Assembly: GCA_021814735.1 (NCBI GenBank) | Contig: JAKAHX010000068.1 | Span: forward strand, 1 to 7,413 | Reading direction: 5' to 3' | DNA from: Chloroflexota bacterium | GTDB taxonomy: Bacteria; Chloroflexota; Limnocylindria; Limnocylindrales; CSP1-4 | DNA: 7,413 nt | Shown: positions 1 through 5,789 of the stretch, one piece after another | How positions within the stretch are numbered: the first letter of the stretch is position 1 | How the letters are laid out: the number at the start of each line of letters is the position of its first letter | Notes under the pieces: model-generated | The model's database searches: none | The model's input: the letters and a program-made list of their open reading frames with translations, nothing else | What the model was told of the DNA's origin: nothing | Translations under genes and position numbers: made by a program

Positions 1-1185
1 GTAGGCCGTCGCGAGCACCGTGGAGCCGGGGGTCGCGGGCACGAAGCCCTCGGCTAGCTGCCCGCCCAGCGCGCGTGTGGCCACTTGTGTTCCCGCGGGG
101 GTCACGACACGGACGCCGGAGCCGGTGGCCAGCGCGAGATCGCCATCAGCCAGCCACGCAAAGGGCGGGGTTCCCGCGCCGAGATCGCGGGGCATGACGG
201 GCTCGACAGCGACCCCGCCGCCTCCCGAGGCTCGTAGCAGCCACACTCCCGGCACGACACCCAGCGCGTCCTTCACGCCCTTTGCGGGGAAGCAGTCGCA
301 GGCGACCGTCGCGCCGTCGGGCGAGAACCGGGCGGAAAACAGCATGGCCAGCGAGGGATCGACCGCGCTGGTCCGGCCCGACCCCACATCGAGGATGCTG
401 AGCGGCCCGGAAGGCGCGCTGGCGCCGTTGGACCAAGGGATCGCGGGCTGAACCAGAAGGAGCCTGGACCCGTGCCAGTCGAGCCCCACGCGGTCGTGGA
501 TGACCTGCCGGGCCCCGGTCGCGAGATCGACAACCGTGGTCGTGGTCCCGGCCACGATCGCCAAGTGAGCCACTCCATCACCGAGGAGGCTGCCCGTCCC
601 CGTTCCCAGCTCCTGGCGTGTCCTGGAGGCAACATCGAGGACGACGAGCCGGGATCCGGCGCCGACCGAGAGGAGCGCGAGCCGCCTGGGTCCGACCCAG
701 GCGATCGCGGTGCCCGTTGCATCCGCCACCCTCGCCCCGGACGAGTCGAGGACGCTGATGGTGCCTGCCGTCCCTGGAGGAGCACCGTCGGGCATGCCCA
801 GGACCGCGAGGAATCGGCCGTCCACCGATGTCTCGAGGCTGACGATGCGTTCCCCGGCGGGGAGCCCGGGATCCAGGACCGGGCGGGCCGCGGATGGGGC
901 GGGGGACGTTCTCGCCGACGGCGAGAGGGACGCGACCGGCGTGGCGATCGTCGCCTCGGGAGCCGAGCTCGGCCTCGTTGTGGCGAGGGCGAGGATGCCT
1001 GCCCCCACGACCACGAACGCCCCGATCGCTGTGGCTAAGGCGAGCGCGGTGCGGTGGATGCCCTCCGTCCAGCGCGCCCGCCCGATCGCGGCATGGACGC
1101 GCGCCGCGGGGTCAGCCTCGTGCAGGCCGGCGACGCGCGAGACGAGCGTCTGCTTGACGCGCTTCAGGAACTCCTCGTCATTCAC
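1..1185 (-). CDS. Membrane-anchored propeller-like protein, partner of the ECF sigma factor (3' end outside window)
   Basis: An open frame runs from a GTG at 1185 to the left edge: 395 codons with no stop. The protein starts MNDEEFLKRVKQTL. Residues 1-45 are charged and probably cytoplasmic. Residues 46-68 (TALALATAIGAFVVVGAGIL onward) form one membrane helix. Residues 69-105 are a Ser/Thr/Pro/Ala-rich linker. The rest alternates short strands and turns, with segments such as FSARFSPDGATVACD and SVDGRFLAVLG that resemble WD40/PD40-type propeller blades. The GTG overlaps the sigma-factor stop by 4 bp (GTGA), so the two are almost certainly co-transcribed and translationally coupled. By layout it could be an anti-sigma factor or a sensor of the extracytoplasmic space. 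However, the N-terminus has no Cys, so no zinc anti-sigma HxxxCxxC motif is present, and the anti-sigma role is inference. I am confident that it is a gene and less sure of its function. Confidence 0.85.
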   Translation of the reverse strand, partial: MNDEEFLKRVKQTLVSRVAGLHEADPAARVHAAIGRARWTEGIHRTALALATAIGAFVVVGAGILALATTRPSSAPEATIATPVASLSPSARTSPAPSAARPVLDPGLPAGERIVSLETSVDGRFLAVLGMPDGAPPGTAGTISVLDSSGARVADATGTAIAWVGPRRLALLSVGAGSRLVVLDVASRTRQELGTGTGSLLGDGVAHLAIVAGTTTTVVDLATGARQVIHDRVGLDWHGSRLLLVQPAIPWSNGASAPSGPLSILDVGSGRTSAVDPSLAMLFSARFSPDGATVACDCFPAKGVKDALGVVPGVWLLRASGGGGVAVEPVMPRDLGAGTPPFAWLADGDLALATGSGVRVVTPAGTQVATRALGGQLAEGFVPATPGSTVLATAY

Positions 1186-1649
1186 GACCCGACCTCCCTG
1201 CGCAGGCGGGCGATCGCAAGGCGGAGCCGCGACCGTAGCGTCTCGCGGGGCGCATGCACGAGCTCGGTCACTTCGTCCACCGTGTAGCCGAGGACCGTAT
1301 GGAGGGCGACCACGGCGCGCTGCTCCGCCGGGAGCCGGTCGAAGGCGGCGGCCAGGTCGATCGCATCTGGGCCGGGCATTCTCGATTGCGAGGGCAGGTC
1401 CTCGGCCAAGACGGCCGTTGCTCTGCCGCGACGGGCGCGCAGCGCCTCGTTCACCACGATCCGATGGAGCCAAGCGCCGACGTGTTCGGGATCGCGCAGG
1501 TCGCGCCGCGAGCGCCAGGCGCGCTCGATGGCGCTCTGCACGACGTCGTTGCCGCCGTGCCGGTTGCCCGTCAGGAGCGTGGCGAGCCGGAGGAGCTCGT
1601 CGTAGCGCGCGACAAGCTCGGCCTCGAGGTCCTCGTCCGCGAGGGTCAC
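1182..1649 (-). CDS. ECF-family RNA polymerase sigma factor
   Basis: A sigma-70 family protein of the extracytoplasmic-function type, which directs RNA polymerase to a small regulon. From the chosen GTG start it is 155 aa. Region 2 covers roughly residues 8-75 (LVARYDELLRLATLLTGN, then DVVQSAIERAW, then VGAWLHRIVVNEALRARR). Region 4 covers the last 65 or so (FDRLPAEQRAVVALHTVLGY, then a helix-turn-helix ending TLRSRLRLAIARLRR). Where many relatives read GTVKSRL, this one reads ETLRSRL. There is no region 3 and no C-terminal extension, as usual for ECF factors. GTG at 1649 was chosen because GAGAGGAG lies 4 nt upstream. An in-frame ATG at 1712 would add 21 residues but has only a weak GAAGG-like site. 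The gene overlaps the following membrane-protein gene by 4 bp. A perfect hairpin upstream separates it from the tRNA. Confidence 0.9.
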   Translation of the reverse strand: MTLADEDLEAELVARYDELLRLATLLTGNRHGGNDVVQSAIERAWRSRRDLRDPEHVGAWLHRIVVNEALRARRGRATAVLAEDLPSQSRMPGPDAIDLAAAFDRLPAEQRAVVALHTVLGYTVDEVTELVHAPRETLRSRLRLAIARLRREVGS

Positions 1650-1653
1650 CGCA

Positions 1654-1661
1654 CTCCTCTC
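1654..1661 (-). promoter_or_regulatory. Ribosome binding site that favours the GTG start of the sigma factor
   Basis: GAGAGGAG on the minus strand lies 4 nt before the GTG at 1649. It is a much better match to the anti-Shine-Dalgarno sequence than anything before the in-frame ATG at 1712. This is the main reason for the shorter sigma-factor start. Confidence 0.6.
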
Positions 1662-1778
1662 GGGGAGAGCACCCTTGCCGCTGCGATGTGTCCCGGTTGC
1701 CACGACCTCCATGCCACAAGAGACCTTCGCGCCGCCCGCAACGGGTCACTTCCTCGCGAAATCAAGGTCCCGATCCCA

Positions 1779-1810
1779 AACGAGGGGACGGCCTGGGCCG
1801 TCCCCTCGTT
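1779..1810 (-). terminator. Perfect 14-bp GC-rich hairpin, probable terminator
   Basis: AACGAGGGGACGGC (1779-1792) pairs perfectly with GCCGTCCCCTCGTT (1797-1810) around a 4-nt loop. On the minus strand the stem ends in CGTT followed by TTGGGATC, a short and imperfect U tract. The plus strand has even fewer T residues after it. It lies downstream of tRNA-Ala and the possible small ORF, and about 130 bp upstream of the sigma-factor start. The likely role is to stop transcription coming from the tRNA side and insulate the sigma operon. The symmetric stem could also act in either direction. Confidence 0.65.
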
Positions 1811-1823
1811 GCCTTCCCGGGCG

Positions 1824-1934
1824 TCAATCGGTGGGGTGGATTGCCGACACGAGCTCACCCGTCTGATCCACGTAGACGGGGCCGGCCGTCGTCGGGATGG
1901 TCCACAGCGGGTAGTACGGAGACATCGTTGCCAC
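1824..1934 (-). CDS. Possible small protein of 33-36 aa, unrecognised
   Basis: From GTG at 1934 (or ATG at 1925) this frame reads VATMSPYYPLWTIPTTAGPV and then YVDQTGELVSAIHPTD to a TGA. The composition looks protein-like, with Tyr, Trp, Asp and few Arg. That is unlike the Arg/Pro/Ala-rich shadow frames elsewhere in the window, and the frame stops 13 bp before the strong hairpin at 1779-1810. Against it, there is no Shine-Dalgarno sequence before either start. The open frame also continues upstream without a start for some distance, so it could be the degraded 3' end of a larger gene. No function can be offered. Confidence 0.25.
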   Translation of the reverse strand: MATMSPYYPLWTIPTTAGPVYVDQTGELVSAIHPTD

Positions 1935-2082
1935 AACGGGGAGGTAAGGTCGCCCATGCAGCTCGTCGTCGTCTTGCCGACCGACATCCGACCGACCTAC
2001 CTGGTGCCGTCCACACCTGTACTGACCGTGGCGGCCTCTGGTACGGCTGCGGAGGAGGGGCGGTTCGTGAGCAGAGTGAGGA

Positions 2083-2158
2083 TGGTGGAGCTACGGGGAC
2101 TCGAACCCCGGACCCCCTGCATGCCATGCAGGTGCTCTCCCAGCTGAGCTATAGCCCC
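2083..2158 (-). tRNA. tRNA-Ala(GGC)
   Basis: The minus strand folds into a full cloverleaf of 76 nt including an encoded CCA. The acceptor stem pairs GGGGCTA with TAGCTCC, including the G3:U70 wobble pair that is the alanine identity element. The discriminator base is A, followed by CCA at 2085-2083. The D arm (AGCTCAGCTGGGAGAGC) is typical. The anticodon stem CCTGC/GCAGG encloses ATGGCAT, giving anticodon GGC (2125-2123), which reads GCC and GCU. The T arm is CGGGG-TTCGAGT-CCCCG. There is no intron. Its own promoter is visible just upstream. Confidence 0.97.
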
Positions 2159-2172
2159 ATCAGAGCCGCGCC

Positions 2173-2181
2173 AGTGTAGCA
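2173..2181 (-). promoter_or_regulatory. Extended -10 promoter of tRNA-Ala
   Basis: The minus strand reads TGCTACACT: an extended -10 (TG, one base, then TACACT at 2178-2173). The -10 ends 14 nt before the first base of the mature tRNA. That places the transcription start about 7 nt upstream of the tRNA, a usual arrangement with RNase P trimming. No clear -35 is seen at 17 bp. Confidence 0.6.
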
Positions 2182-2461
2182 CGCGCCGCCCCACGATCGG
2201 ACGGCGCTGCCCCGGTGACACATTTGTCGCCGGCCCTCGATGGCCGGTGTGCCGGGCCCTGGTGGCGCGGGTGCCGTGCCCCCTCCCGCCGCGGTGGCCC
2301 GCACGCGCGGTGTCGTGCTGCCCGGACACGCCGCCCAGGTTCCCGGGCCTCCTTCCGCCGGGGCCGTCGGCAGGCTCCCGGGCCCGATCGTGGGACCATG
2401 GGCGCACGCATCACACATGCCGATCCCACGCGGGCGGCGCGACGCGGCGCCCGTTCGACAC
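2182..2461. other. Intergenic region between the tRNA promoter and the TerB-like gene
   Basis: No gene is supported here. Open frames on both strands give Arg/Pro/Gly-rich translations with no start signals. One small hairpin is present at 2228-2249: 8 bp including one G-U pair, with loop CTCGAT. The upstream part should hold the remaining tRNA promoter elements and the right part the promoter of the TerB-like gene, but I could not identify a convincing -10 for the latter. Confidence 0.4.
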
Positions 2462-2467
2462 GGAGGT
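2462..2467 (+). promoter_or_regulatory. Ribosome binding site of the TerB-like gene
   Basis: GGAGGT lies 8 nt before the ATG at 2476, an ideal Shine-Dalgarno placement. It decides the start against in-frame codons further upstream, whose translations are Arg-rich and unlike the protein. Confidence 0.75.
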
Positions 2468-2475
2468 CCCGCTCC

Positions 2476-3024
2476 ATGGTCTTCGCACGGTTCCTGCATC
2501 CTTCGCTGGCCCCGCGCCCGGACGCCCCGGTCGGGGATACCGAGGCGGTCCGCCGCATCGTCGCGCAGCTCGAGTCGCTGCCCCCGGACCGCGCGGCCCA
2601 TCTCGCCGGCTTCGCCTACATCCTGGCCCGCGTGGTGGCTGCCGACAGCACGGCTGACCCGGCCGAGGTCCACGAGCTGGAGTCCCTGGTGGCGGACTTC
2701 GGCGGGGTTCCCGAGGCGCTCGCGGTGGTCGTCGTCGAGATCGCGCGGAGCCAGGCGCGGCTCATCGGGGCGACCGAGGACTTCCTGGTCACGCGGCGCT
2801 TCCGGGAGATCTCCACGTCCGAGGAGCGGGAGCGGCTGCTGCACTGCCTCTTCGCCGTGGCGTCGCCCGGGGATCGCGCCATCAGCGCGGCCCAGAACGC
2901 GGTGATCCACCAGGTCGCGGACGAGCTCGGGTTCACCCTGGACGAGCTGAACGAGGTCCGCCGCGGGTACGCCGACCACCTCGCCGTGGTGCGCTACGCG
3001 CGCCAGGCCGCCCAGGGCAACTGA
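2476..3024 (+). CDS. TerB-like (tellurite resistance TerB / DjlA-N type) helical protein
   Basis: The protein has 182 aa, is all-helical in appearance and has no signal peptide or membrane segment. It carries two similar helical repeats typical of TerB-like proteins. The first is around residues 43-75 (LAGFAYILARVVAADSTADP, then EVHELESLV), with acidic residues D57, D61 and E64 where relatives bind divalent metal. The second is around residues 119-160 (CLFAVASPGDRAISAAQNAV, then IHQVADELGFTLDEL). TerB-like domains are known as metal-binding helical modules in stress or envelope-linked complexes. No other ter gene lies nearby, so a tellurite role cannot be assumed and this is better read as a stand-alone stress-type or housekeeping paralogue. 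The start is fixed by GGAGGT 8 nt upstream. The next gene begins 109 bp downstream on the same strand and seems to have its own promoter. Confidence 0.85.
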   Translation: MVFARFLHPSLAPRPDAPVGDTEAVRRIVAQLESLPPDRAAHLAGFAYILARVVAADSTADPAEVHELESLVADFGGVPEALAVVVVEIARSQARLIGATEDFLVTRRFREISTSEERERLLHCLFAVASPGDRAISAAQNAVIHQVADELGFTLDELNEVRRGYADHLAVVRYARQAAQGN

Positions 3025-3071
3025 ACGGGCCGCCACGCCGCCGACACTGCAGGCCCGCCGCTCCGCCCTAC

Positions 3072-3120
3072 CACCGCCGGCCCCGGGCGCTGCCGCTCCG
3101 CAAGCCGCCGGCCGGCGGTG
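3072..3120 (+). terminator. Long-loop hairpin after the TerB-like gene, possible terminator
   Basis: CACCGCCGGCC (3072-3082) pairs perfectly with GGCCGGCGGTG (3110-3120), an 11-bp stem enclosing 27 nt. The 3' arm also belongs to a perfect 14-bp palindrome, CCGCCGGCCGGCGG, at 3105-3118. No T tract follows. Its 3' edge abuts the -10 box of the next gene, so it may act as a terminator without a U tract, as a protein site, or both. Confidence 0.3.
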
Positions 3121-3127
3121 CGATACT
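3119..3127 (+). promoter_or_regulatory. Extended -10 of the YgjP-like gene, leaderless start
   Basis: The sequence TGCGATACT gives an extended -10 (TG, one base, then GATACT at 3122-3127). Six bases separate it from the ATG at 3134, so transcription should begin at or next to the start codon. There is no Shine-Dalgarno sequence before that ATG, consistent with a leaderless message. No -35 match is seen. Confidence 0.5.
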
Positions 3128-3133
3128 CGCCGC

Positions 3134-3895
3134 ATGGCCCGGTCCGCCTCACGTCCACCGCAGCCTGCCCTGGTGGCGCGGGAAGCGTCCGGCGTGCCGT
3201 ACCTGCTGCGCCGCTCGGAGCGGGCGCGCCGCCTCCGGCTCTCCCTCGACGACGACGGCCATGCCCTGGTCACGCTCCCCTCCCGCGCCTCGGTGCGTGA
3301 CGCCGACGCCTTCGTCGCGTTGCGCCGCGACTGGATCGCGCGGCAGCTGCGGCGGTACGCGGCCGAGCGGGCATGCCTCGACTCGCGCGGGCCGCTGCGC
3401 GACGGCGCGACCTTCGTCCTGTCCGGACAGCCCCATCGCCTCGAGGAGCGGGTGACATCCCGCGCACGGACGACGATCGAGCACGACGACTCGATCGTCC
3501 CGACCATCCGGGTCCTGCGCGCGCCGTCCGATGCGCGTCCGCTCGCAGTGGTCCTCGAGCGGTGGCTGCGGCGCGAGGCCCGTGCCGTGGTGGAGCGTCG
3601 GGTCGCCGCCCGCGCGCCACAGGTGGGGGTGGCGCCTGCGGCTCTCTCGATCCGTGACCAGCGCAGCCGCTGGGGGAGCGCGTCGCGCGCGGGACGACTC
3701 TCGTTCTCGTGGCGGTTGGTCCTCGCGCCCCCGGCCGTCCTCGACTACGTCGTGGTGCACGAGCTCGCCCATCTCGCCGTCTTCGGGCATCCGCCGGCAT
3801 TCTGGTCGCTGGTCCGGTCGGTGGCGCCCGAGTCGGACGCGGCGCGCCGCTGGCTGCGCGCGCACGCACGGGAACTGCACTGGTCGCTGGGCTGA
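3134..3895 (+). CDS. YgjP/DUF45-type zinc-dependent metallohydrolase
   Basis: The protein has 253 aa. The C-terminal half is the YgjP-like domain related to M48 metallopeptidases. A conserved block RSRWGSASRAGRLSFSWRLV precedes LDYVVVHELAHLAVFGHPPA and FW. The zinc ligands and catalytic Glu would be H209, E210 and H213 in HELAH, plus H219 as the distal ligand. The N-terminal half is the basic, beta-rich part usual in the family (ARRLRLSLDDDGHALVTLPS). It lacks a signal peptide or membrane helix and so is cytoplasmic. E. coli YgjP has been reported to hydrolyse nucleoside triphosphates such as UTP, and proteolysis has not been firmly shown for this family. The substrate here is open. All key residues are intact. 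The gene appears leaderless, and its 3' end converges on the methyltransferase gene across the 43-bp repeats. Confidence 0.9.
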   Translation: MARSASRPPQPALVAREASGVPYLLRRSERARRLRLSLDDDGHALVTLPSRASVRDADAFVALRRDWIARQLRRYAAERACLDSRGPLRDGATFVLSGQPHRLEERVTSRARTTIEHDDSIVPTIRVLRAPSDARPLAVVLERWLRREARAVVERRVAARAPQVGVAPAALSIRDQRSRWGSASRAGRLSFSWRLVLAPPAVLDYVVVHELAHLAVFGHPPAFWSLVRSVAPESDAARRWLRAHARELHWSLG

Positions 3896-3910
3896 CACGC
3901 GAACGCCGTC

Positions 3911-4049
3911 GGCGGGACGCTGGGCCCGGACTGGTGCGCCCGGACCGCGAGGCGGCGGGACGCTGGGCCCGGACTGGTGCGCCCGGACCGCGAGGCGGCG
4001 GGACGCTGGGCCCGGACTGGTGCGCCCGAACCGCGAGGTGGCGGGACGC
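3911..4049. repeat. Tandem repeat: three 43-bp units plus a partial fourth
   Basis: The unit begins GGCGGGACGCTGGGCCCGGA and ends GGACCGCGAGGC. Copies lie at 3911-3953, 3954-3996 and 3997-4039. Copies 1 and 2 are identical. Copy 3 differs at two positions (A at 4029, T at 4039). A 10-bp start of a fourth copy follows at 4040-4049. Inside each unit the segment GCCCGGAC occurs twice, 16 bp apart. The array fills most of the 165-bp gap between two convergent genes. The period is not a multiple of three, so it is not coding. It could act in transcription termination or protein binding, or may simply be a slippage-prone minisatellite. Confidence 0.95.
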
Positions 4050-4060
4050 GGCGCGACCGG

Positions 4061-4819
4061 TCAGCGCTGCCGGTGGTAGATCCGGTACGCGTGGCGGAAG
4101 CGGGCGCCGTCGATCCGCGTCAGGATGGCGGCCGCGGCGGGCTCGCCGAACTCCATGGCAAGGACGCGGCCCAGAGCCTTGCGCGAGGGTGCCCGCCATT
4201 CACTCATGACCGTCGTGCCGGTGAAGCCGTGCGCGGACCAGAACTGGTCGAGTCGATCCGCGAGCGCGAGATCGTCGGGCCCGAAGTCCCGCAGGAAAGT
4301 CGCGAAGTCCCCTTCCCGCAGGTCGTTGTCCACGATCACGATCCGGCCACCCGGTCGCACGATCCGCAGGGCCTCCGCGATCCCCGGCTCGCAACTCCGC
4401 ACCCGCTCGCTGGCCGGCCCGAAGAAGTAGGCGAGCCGCGAATGCAGGATGTCCACGGACTCGCCTGGCAGCGGGATCGCCTCCGCGCCGGCAGCCAGGA
4501 CGCTGATCCGCGCGGCGATCTCGTCGGGCTCGGCGGCGATGCGCCGGTGCAGCTGGGCCAGCATCCTCGGCGCCGGCTCGATCGCGAAGACGTGCGCGGC
4601 GCGCTGCGCGTAGCGGACGGCGTGGAAGCCCCCGCCCGCGCCGACGTCGGCCACCACCCGGCCGTCCATCGGCAGCAGGCGGTCCATGAACGCCTCGATC
4701 CGCCCATCCGGGTCCGCGATCCGGTTCTCCAGCTCGTAGGTGACCGCGTCGTGCGCGCCCGGGTAGTCGTAGACGAACGGCTCGGTGGGCAGCGCGGTGA
4801 TGGGAAGCCCGGCCGTCAC
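4061..4819 (-). CDS. Class I SAM-dependent methyltransferase
   Basis: The protein has 252 aa from a GTG. A Rossmann-fold methyltransferase core is clear. Motif I is VVADVGAGGGFHAV at residues 55-68, and the acidic residue E81 in FAIEPAPRML would bind the ribose of S-adenosylmethionine. Next come LPGESVDILHSRLAYFF around 117-133 (motif II region) and ALRIVRPGGRIVIVDND around 150-166 (motif III region). The C-terminal part (FRHAYRIYHRQR at the end) probably helps form the substrate pocket. No membrane segment is visible. The substrate cannot be read from the sequence. The GTG overlaps the stop of the upstream prenyltransferase by 4 bp (GTGA) and has no Shine-Dalgarno sequence, so translation is coupled. 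This raises the possibility that it acts on a prenyl compound or a product made from one, which is inference only. The 3' end is flanked by the 43-bp repeats. Confidence 0.88.
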   Translation of the reverse strand: MTAGLPITALPTEPFVYDYPGAHDAVTYELENRIADPDGRIEAFMDRLLPMDGRVVADVGAGGGFHAVRYAQRAAHVFAIEPAPRMLAQLHRRIAAEPDEIAARISVLAAGAEAIPLPGESVDILHSRLAYFFGPASERVRSCEPGIAEALRIVRPGGRIVIVDNDLREGDFATFLRDFGPDDLALADRLDQFWSAHGFTGTTVMSEWRAPSRKALGRVLAMEFGEPAAAAILTRIDGARFRHAYRIYHRQR

Positions 4820-5757
4820 CGGCCGTACCGCCGTGCCCGCTGCTGGAACGTCCGCAGCGCGCGGAGGAAGTCGATTTCCCGGAACGCGGGCCAGTACGCG
4901 TCGCAGAAGTAGAACTCGCTGTGCGCGCTCTGCCAGGGCAGGAAGCCGGAGAGCCGTACCTCGCCGCTCGTCCGGATGATCAGGTCAGGATCGGGGCGCC
5001 CGGTCGTGTACAGGTGACGGGACAACTGCTCCGCGTCGATGCGTGCCGGCAAGTCATCGGGTGGCACGCCGGCGTTGACGAGGTCCCGCACCGTCTCGCA
5101 ACAGGCGTCCACCAGCTCGTCGTGACCGCTGTAGGCGACCGCGAACGTCGCGAGCGGCCCGTCGCTGGTAGCGGTGGCTGCCTCCGCCACCTCGATCGCG
5201 GCACGTACCCGCTCGGGCAGGGTGTCCCGCCGCCCGATCACGCGCACCCGCATCGGCGCGGGCCGGCCCCGCCCTCGTCCGGCAAGGCCGGCCAGCCGCT
5301 CGGCCACGACGTCGAGGAGGGCCGCCAGTTCCTCGGGTGAGCGTTCCATGTTCTCGATCGAGAGGGCCCACAAGGTAACCTCGCCGATCCCCAGGGTGCG
5401 GCACCAGGCCATCACCTCGAGGATCTTGTCGGCACCTCGCCGGTGTCCCGCCGCGGGGTCCGCCAGCCCCTCCCGCTGCGCCCAGCGCCGGTTGCCGTCC
5501 ATGATGATCGCCACGTGGCTCGGCCGGGGGCGCGCCATGACCTGCGCTCGCAGCCGATGGGCATAGACGCGGTAGACCGGCGCCAGCGCGAGCTGCCCGA
5601 ACCAGTGCCGCGCCGAGCGGTAGAGGGTGCCCGCCCTGGCGCGGACGACCGATCCTGGTCCGGTTGCGGCCGACCAGGGCGCGCGCGCCGTGGGCGCGGG
5701 CACGGCCGCCGCGCCGCGCCGCTCCGGGCCCCCCGTCTCCATCCTGGCCGCGTCCAT
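4816..5757 (-). CDS. uppS: cis-Prenyltransferase (isoprenyl diphosphate synthase, UppS / Rv1086 type)
   Basis: Adds isopentenyl diphosphate units in cis to an allylic diphosphate. The protein has 313 aa from the ATG at 5757. The core starts at HVAIIMDGNRRWAQREG, with catalytic D87 in the DGN motif. It continues with SIENMERSPEEL (N136; M replaces the W of the usual STENW), then HLYTTGRPDPDLIIRTSGE and RLSGFLPWQSAHSEFYF (about residues 244-283), with R262, R268, S270 and E281 for diphosphate and metal binding. As I remember it, the wording is closer to mycobacterial Rv1086 (Z,E-farnesyl diphosphate synthase) than to long-chain UppS, so product length is uncertain. Residues 1-44 are a Pro/Ala/Arg-rich extension, then 45-70 form a hydrophobic helix seen in relatives. 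The start is supported by TATGAT 7 nt upstream (leaderless). A shorter start at M74 is possible but would lose the helix. It is coupled to the methyltransferase downstream. Confidence 0.92.
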   Translation of the reverse strand: MDAARMETGGPERRGAAAVPAPTARAPWSAATGPGSVVRARAGTLYRSARHWFGQLALAPVYRVYAHRLRAQVMARPRPSHVAIIMDGNRRWAQREGLADPAAGHRRGADKILEVMAWCRTLGIGEVTLWALSIENMERSPEELAALLDVVAERLAGLAGRGRGRPAPMRVRVIGRRDTLPERVRAAIEVAEAATATSDGPLATFAVAYSGHDELVDACCETVRDLVNAGVPPDDLPARIDAEQLSRHLYTTGRPDPDLIIRTSGEVRLSGFLPWQSAHSEFYFCDAYWPAFREIDFLRALRTFQQRARRYGR

Positions 5758-5764
5758 GGGCGGC

Positions 5765-5770
5765 ATCATA
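5765..5770 (-). promoter_or_regulatory. -10 box of the prenyltransferase operon, leaderless start
   Basis: TATGAT on the minus strand lies 7 nt before the ATG at 5757, so the transcript would begin at the start codon. There is no Shine-Dalgarno sequence before that ATG. At 17 bp spacing the -35 position reads CACCGC, not a consensus match. The spacer contains the inverted repeat listed at 5774-5789. Confidence 0.55.
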
Positions 5771-5773
5771 ACG

Positions 5774-5789
5774 GCGGCGTCTACGCCGC
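5774..5789. promoter_or_regulatory. Inverted repeat in the spacer of the prenyltransferase promoter
   Basis: GCGGCGT-CT-ACGCCGC has perfect 7-bp arms around 2 nt. It lies between the -10 (5765-5770) and the expected -35 of the prenyltransferase operon, where a bound dimeric regulator would block or reshape the promoter. In such GC-rich DNA a chance palindrome is possible. Confidence 0.3.

Larger units (their letters stand above)
1650..2082. other. Intergenic stretch between the sigma factor and tRNA-Ala
   Basis: This stretch holds the sigma-factor leader (or the 21-residue extension if the ATG at 1712 is used), the hairpin at 1779-1810 and the possible small ORF at 1824-1934. I see nothing convincing from 1935 to 2082. 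I could not pick out a clear promoter for the sigma factor between the hairpin and its start. Confidence 0.5.

Noticed and set aside
1681..1703. GCAACC (minus strand, 1700-1695) as an autoregulated ECF -35 box
   Set aside because: No matching -10 of the CGTC/CGTT type at the expected distance.
1943..2147. ATG at 1956 preceded by GGGGAGGTAAGG on the plus strand
   Set aside because: The ribosome-binding-like sequence is attractive, but the frame reads straight through the antisense strand of tRNA-Ala and has no recognisable protein.
710..2179. A 489-codon plus-strand open frame across the sigma operon and tRNA
   Set aside because: Antisense shadow of the sigma factor and its partner. It ends in the familiar spurious translation of an antisense tRNA (LRGLEPRTPCM).
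2476..3024. Tellurite resistance locus
   Set aside because: Only a TerB-like gene is present. No terC, terD/E/Z or related partners are in the window.
2149..3507. A 452-codon open frame on the minus strand opposite the TerB-like and YgjP-like genes
   Set aside because: Arg/Ala/Gly-rich shadow of two well-supported plus-strand genes. It runs into the tRNA region and shows no domain.
3911..4049. CRISPR array
   Set aside because: The units are directly abutting with no variable spacers, and no cas gene is nearby.
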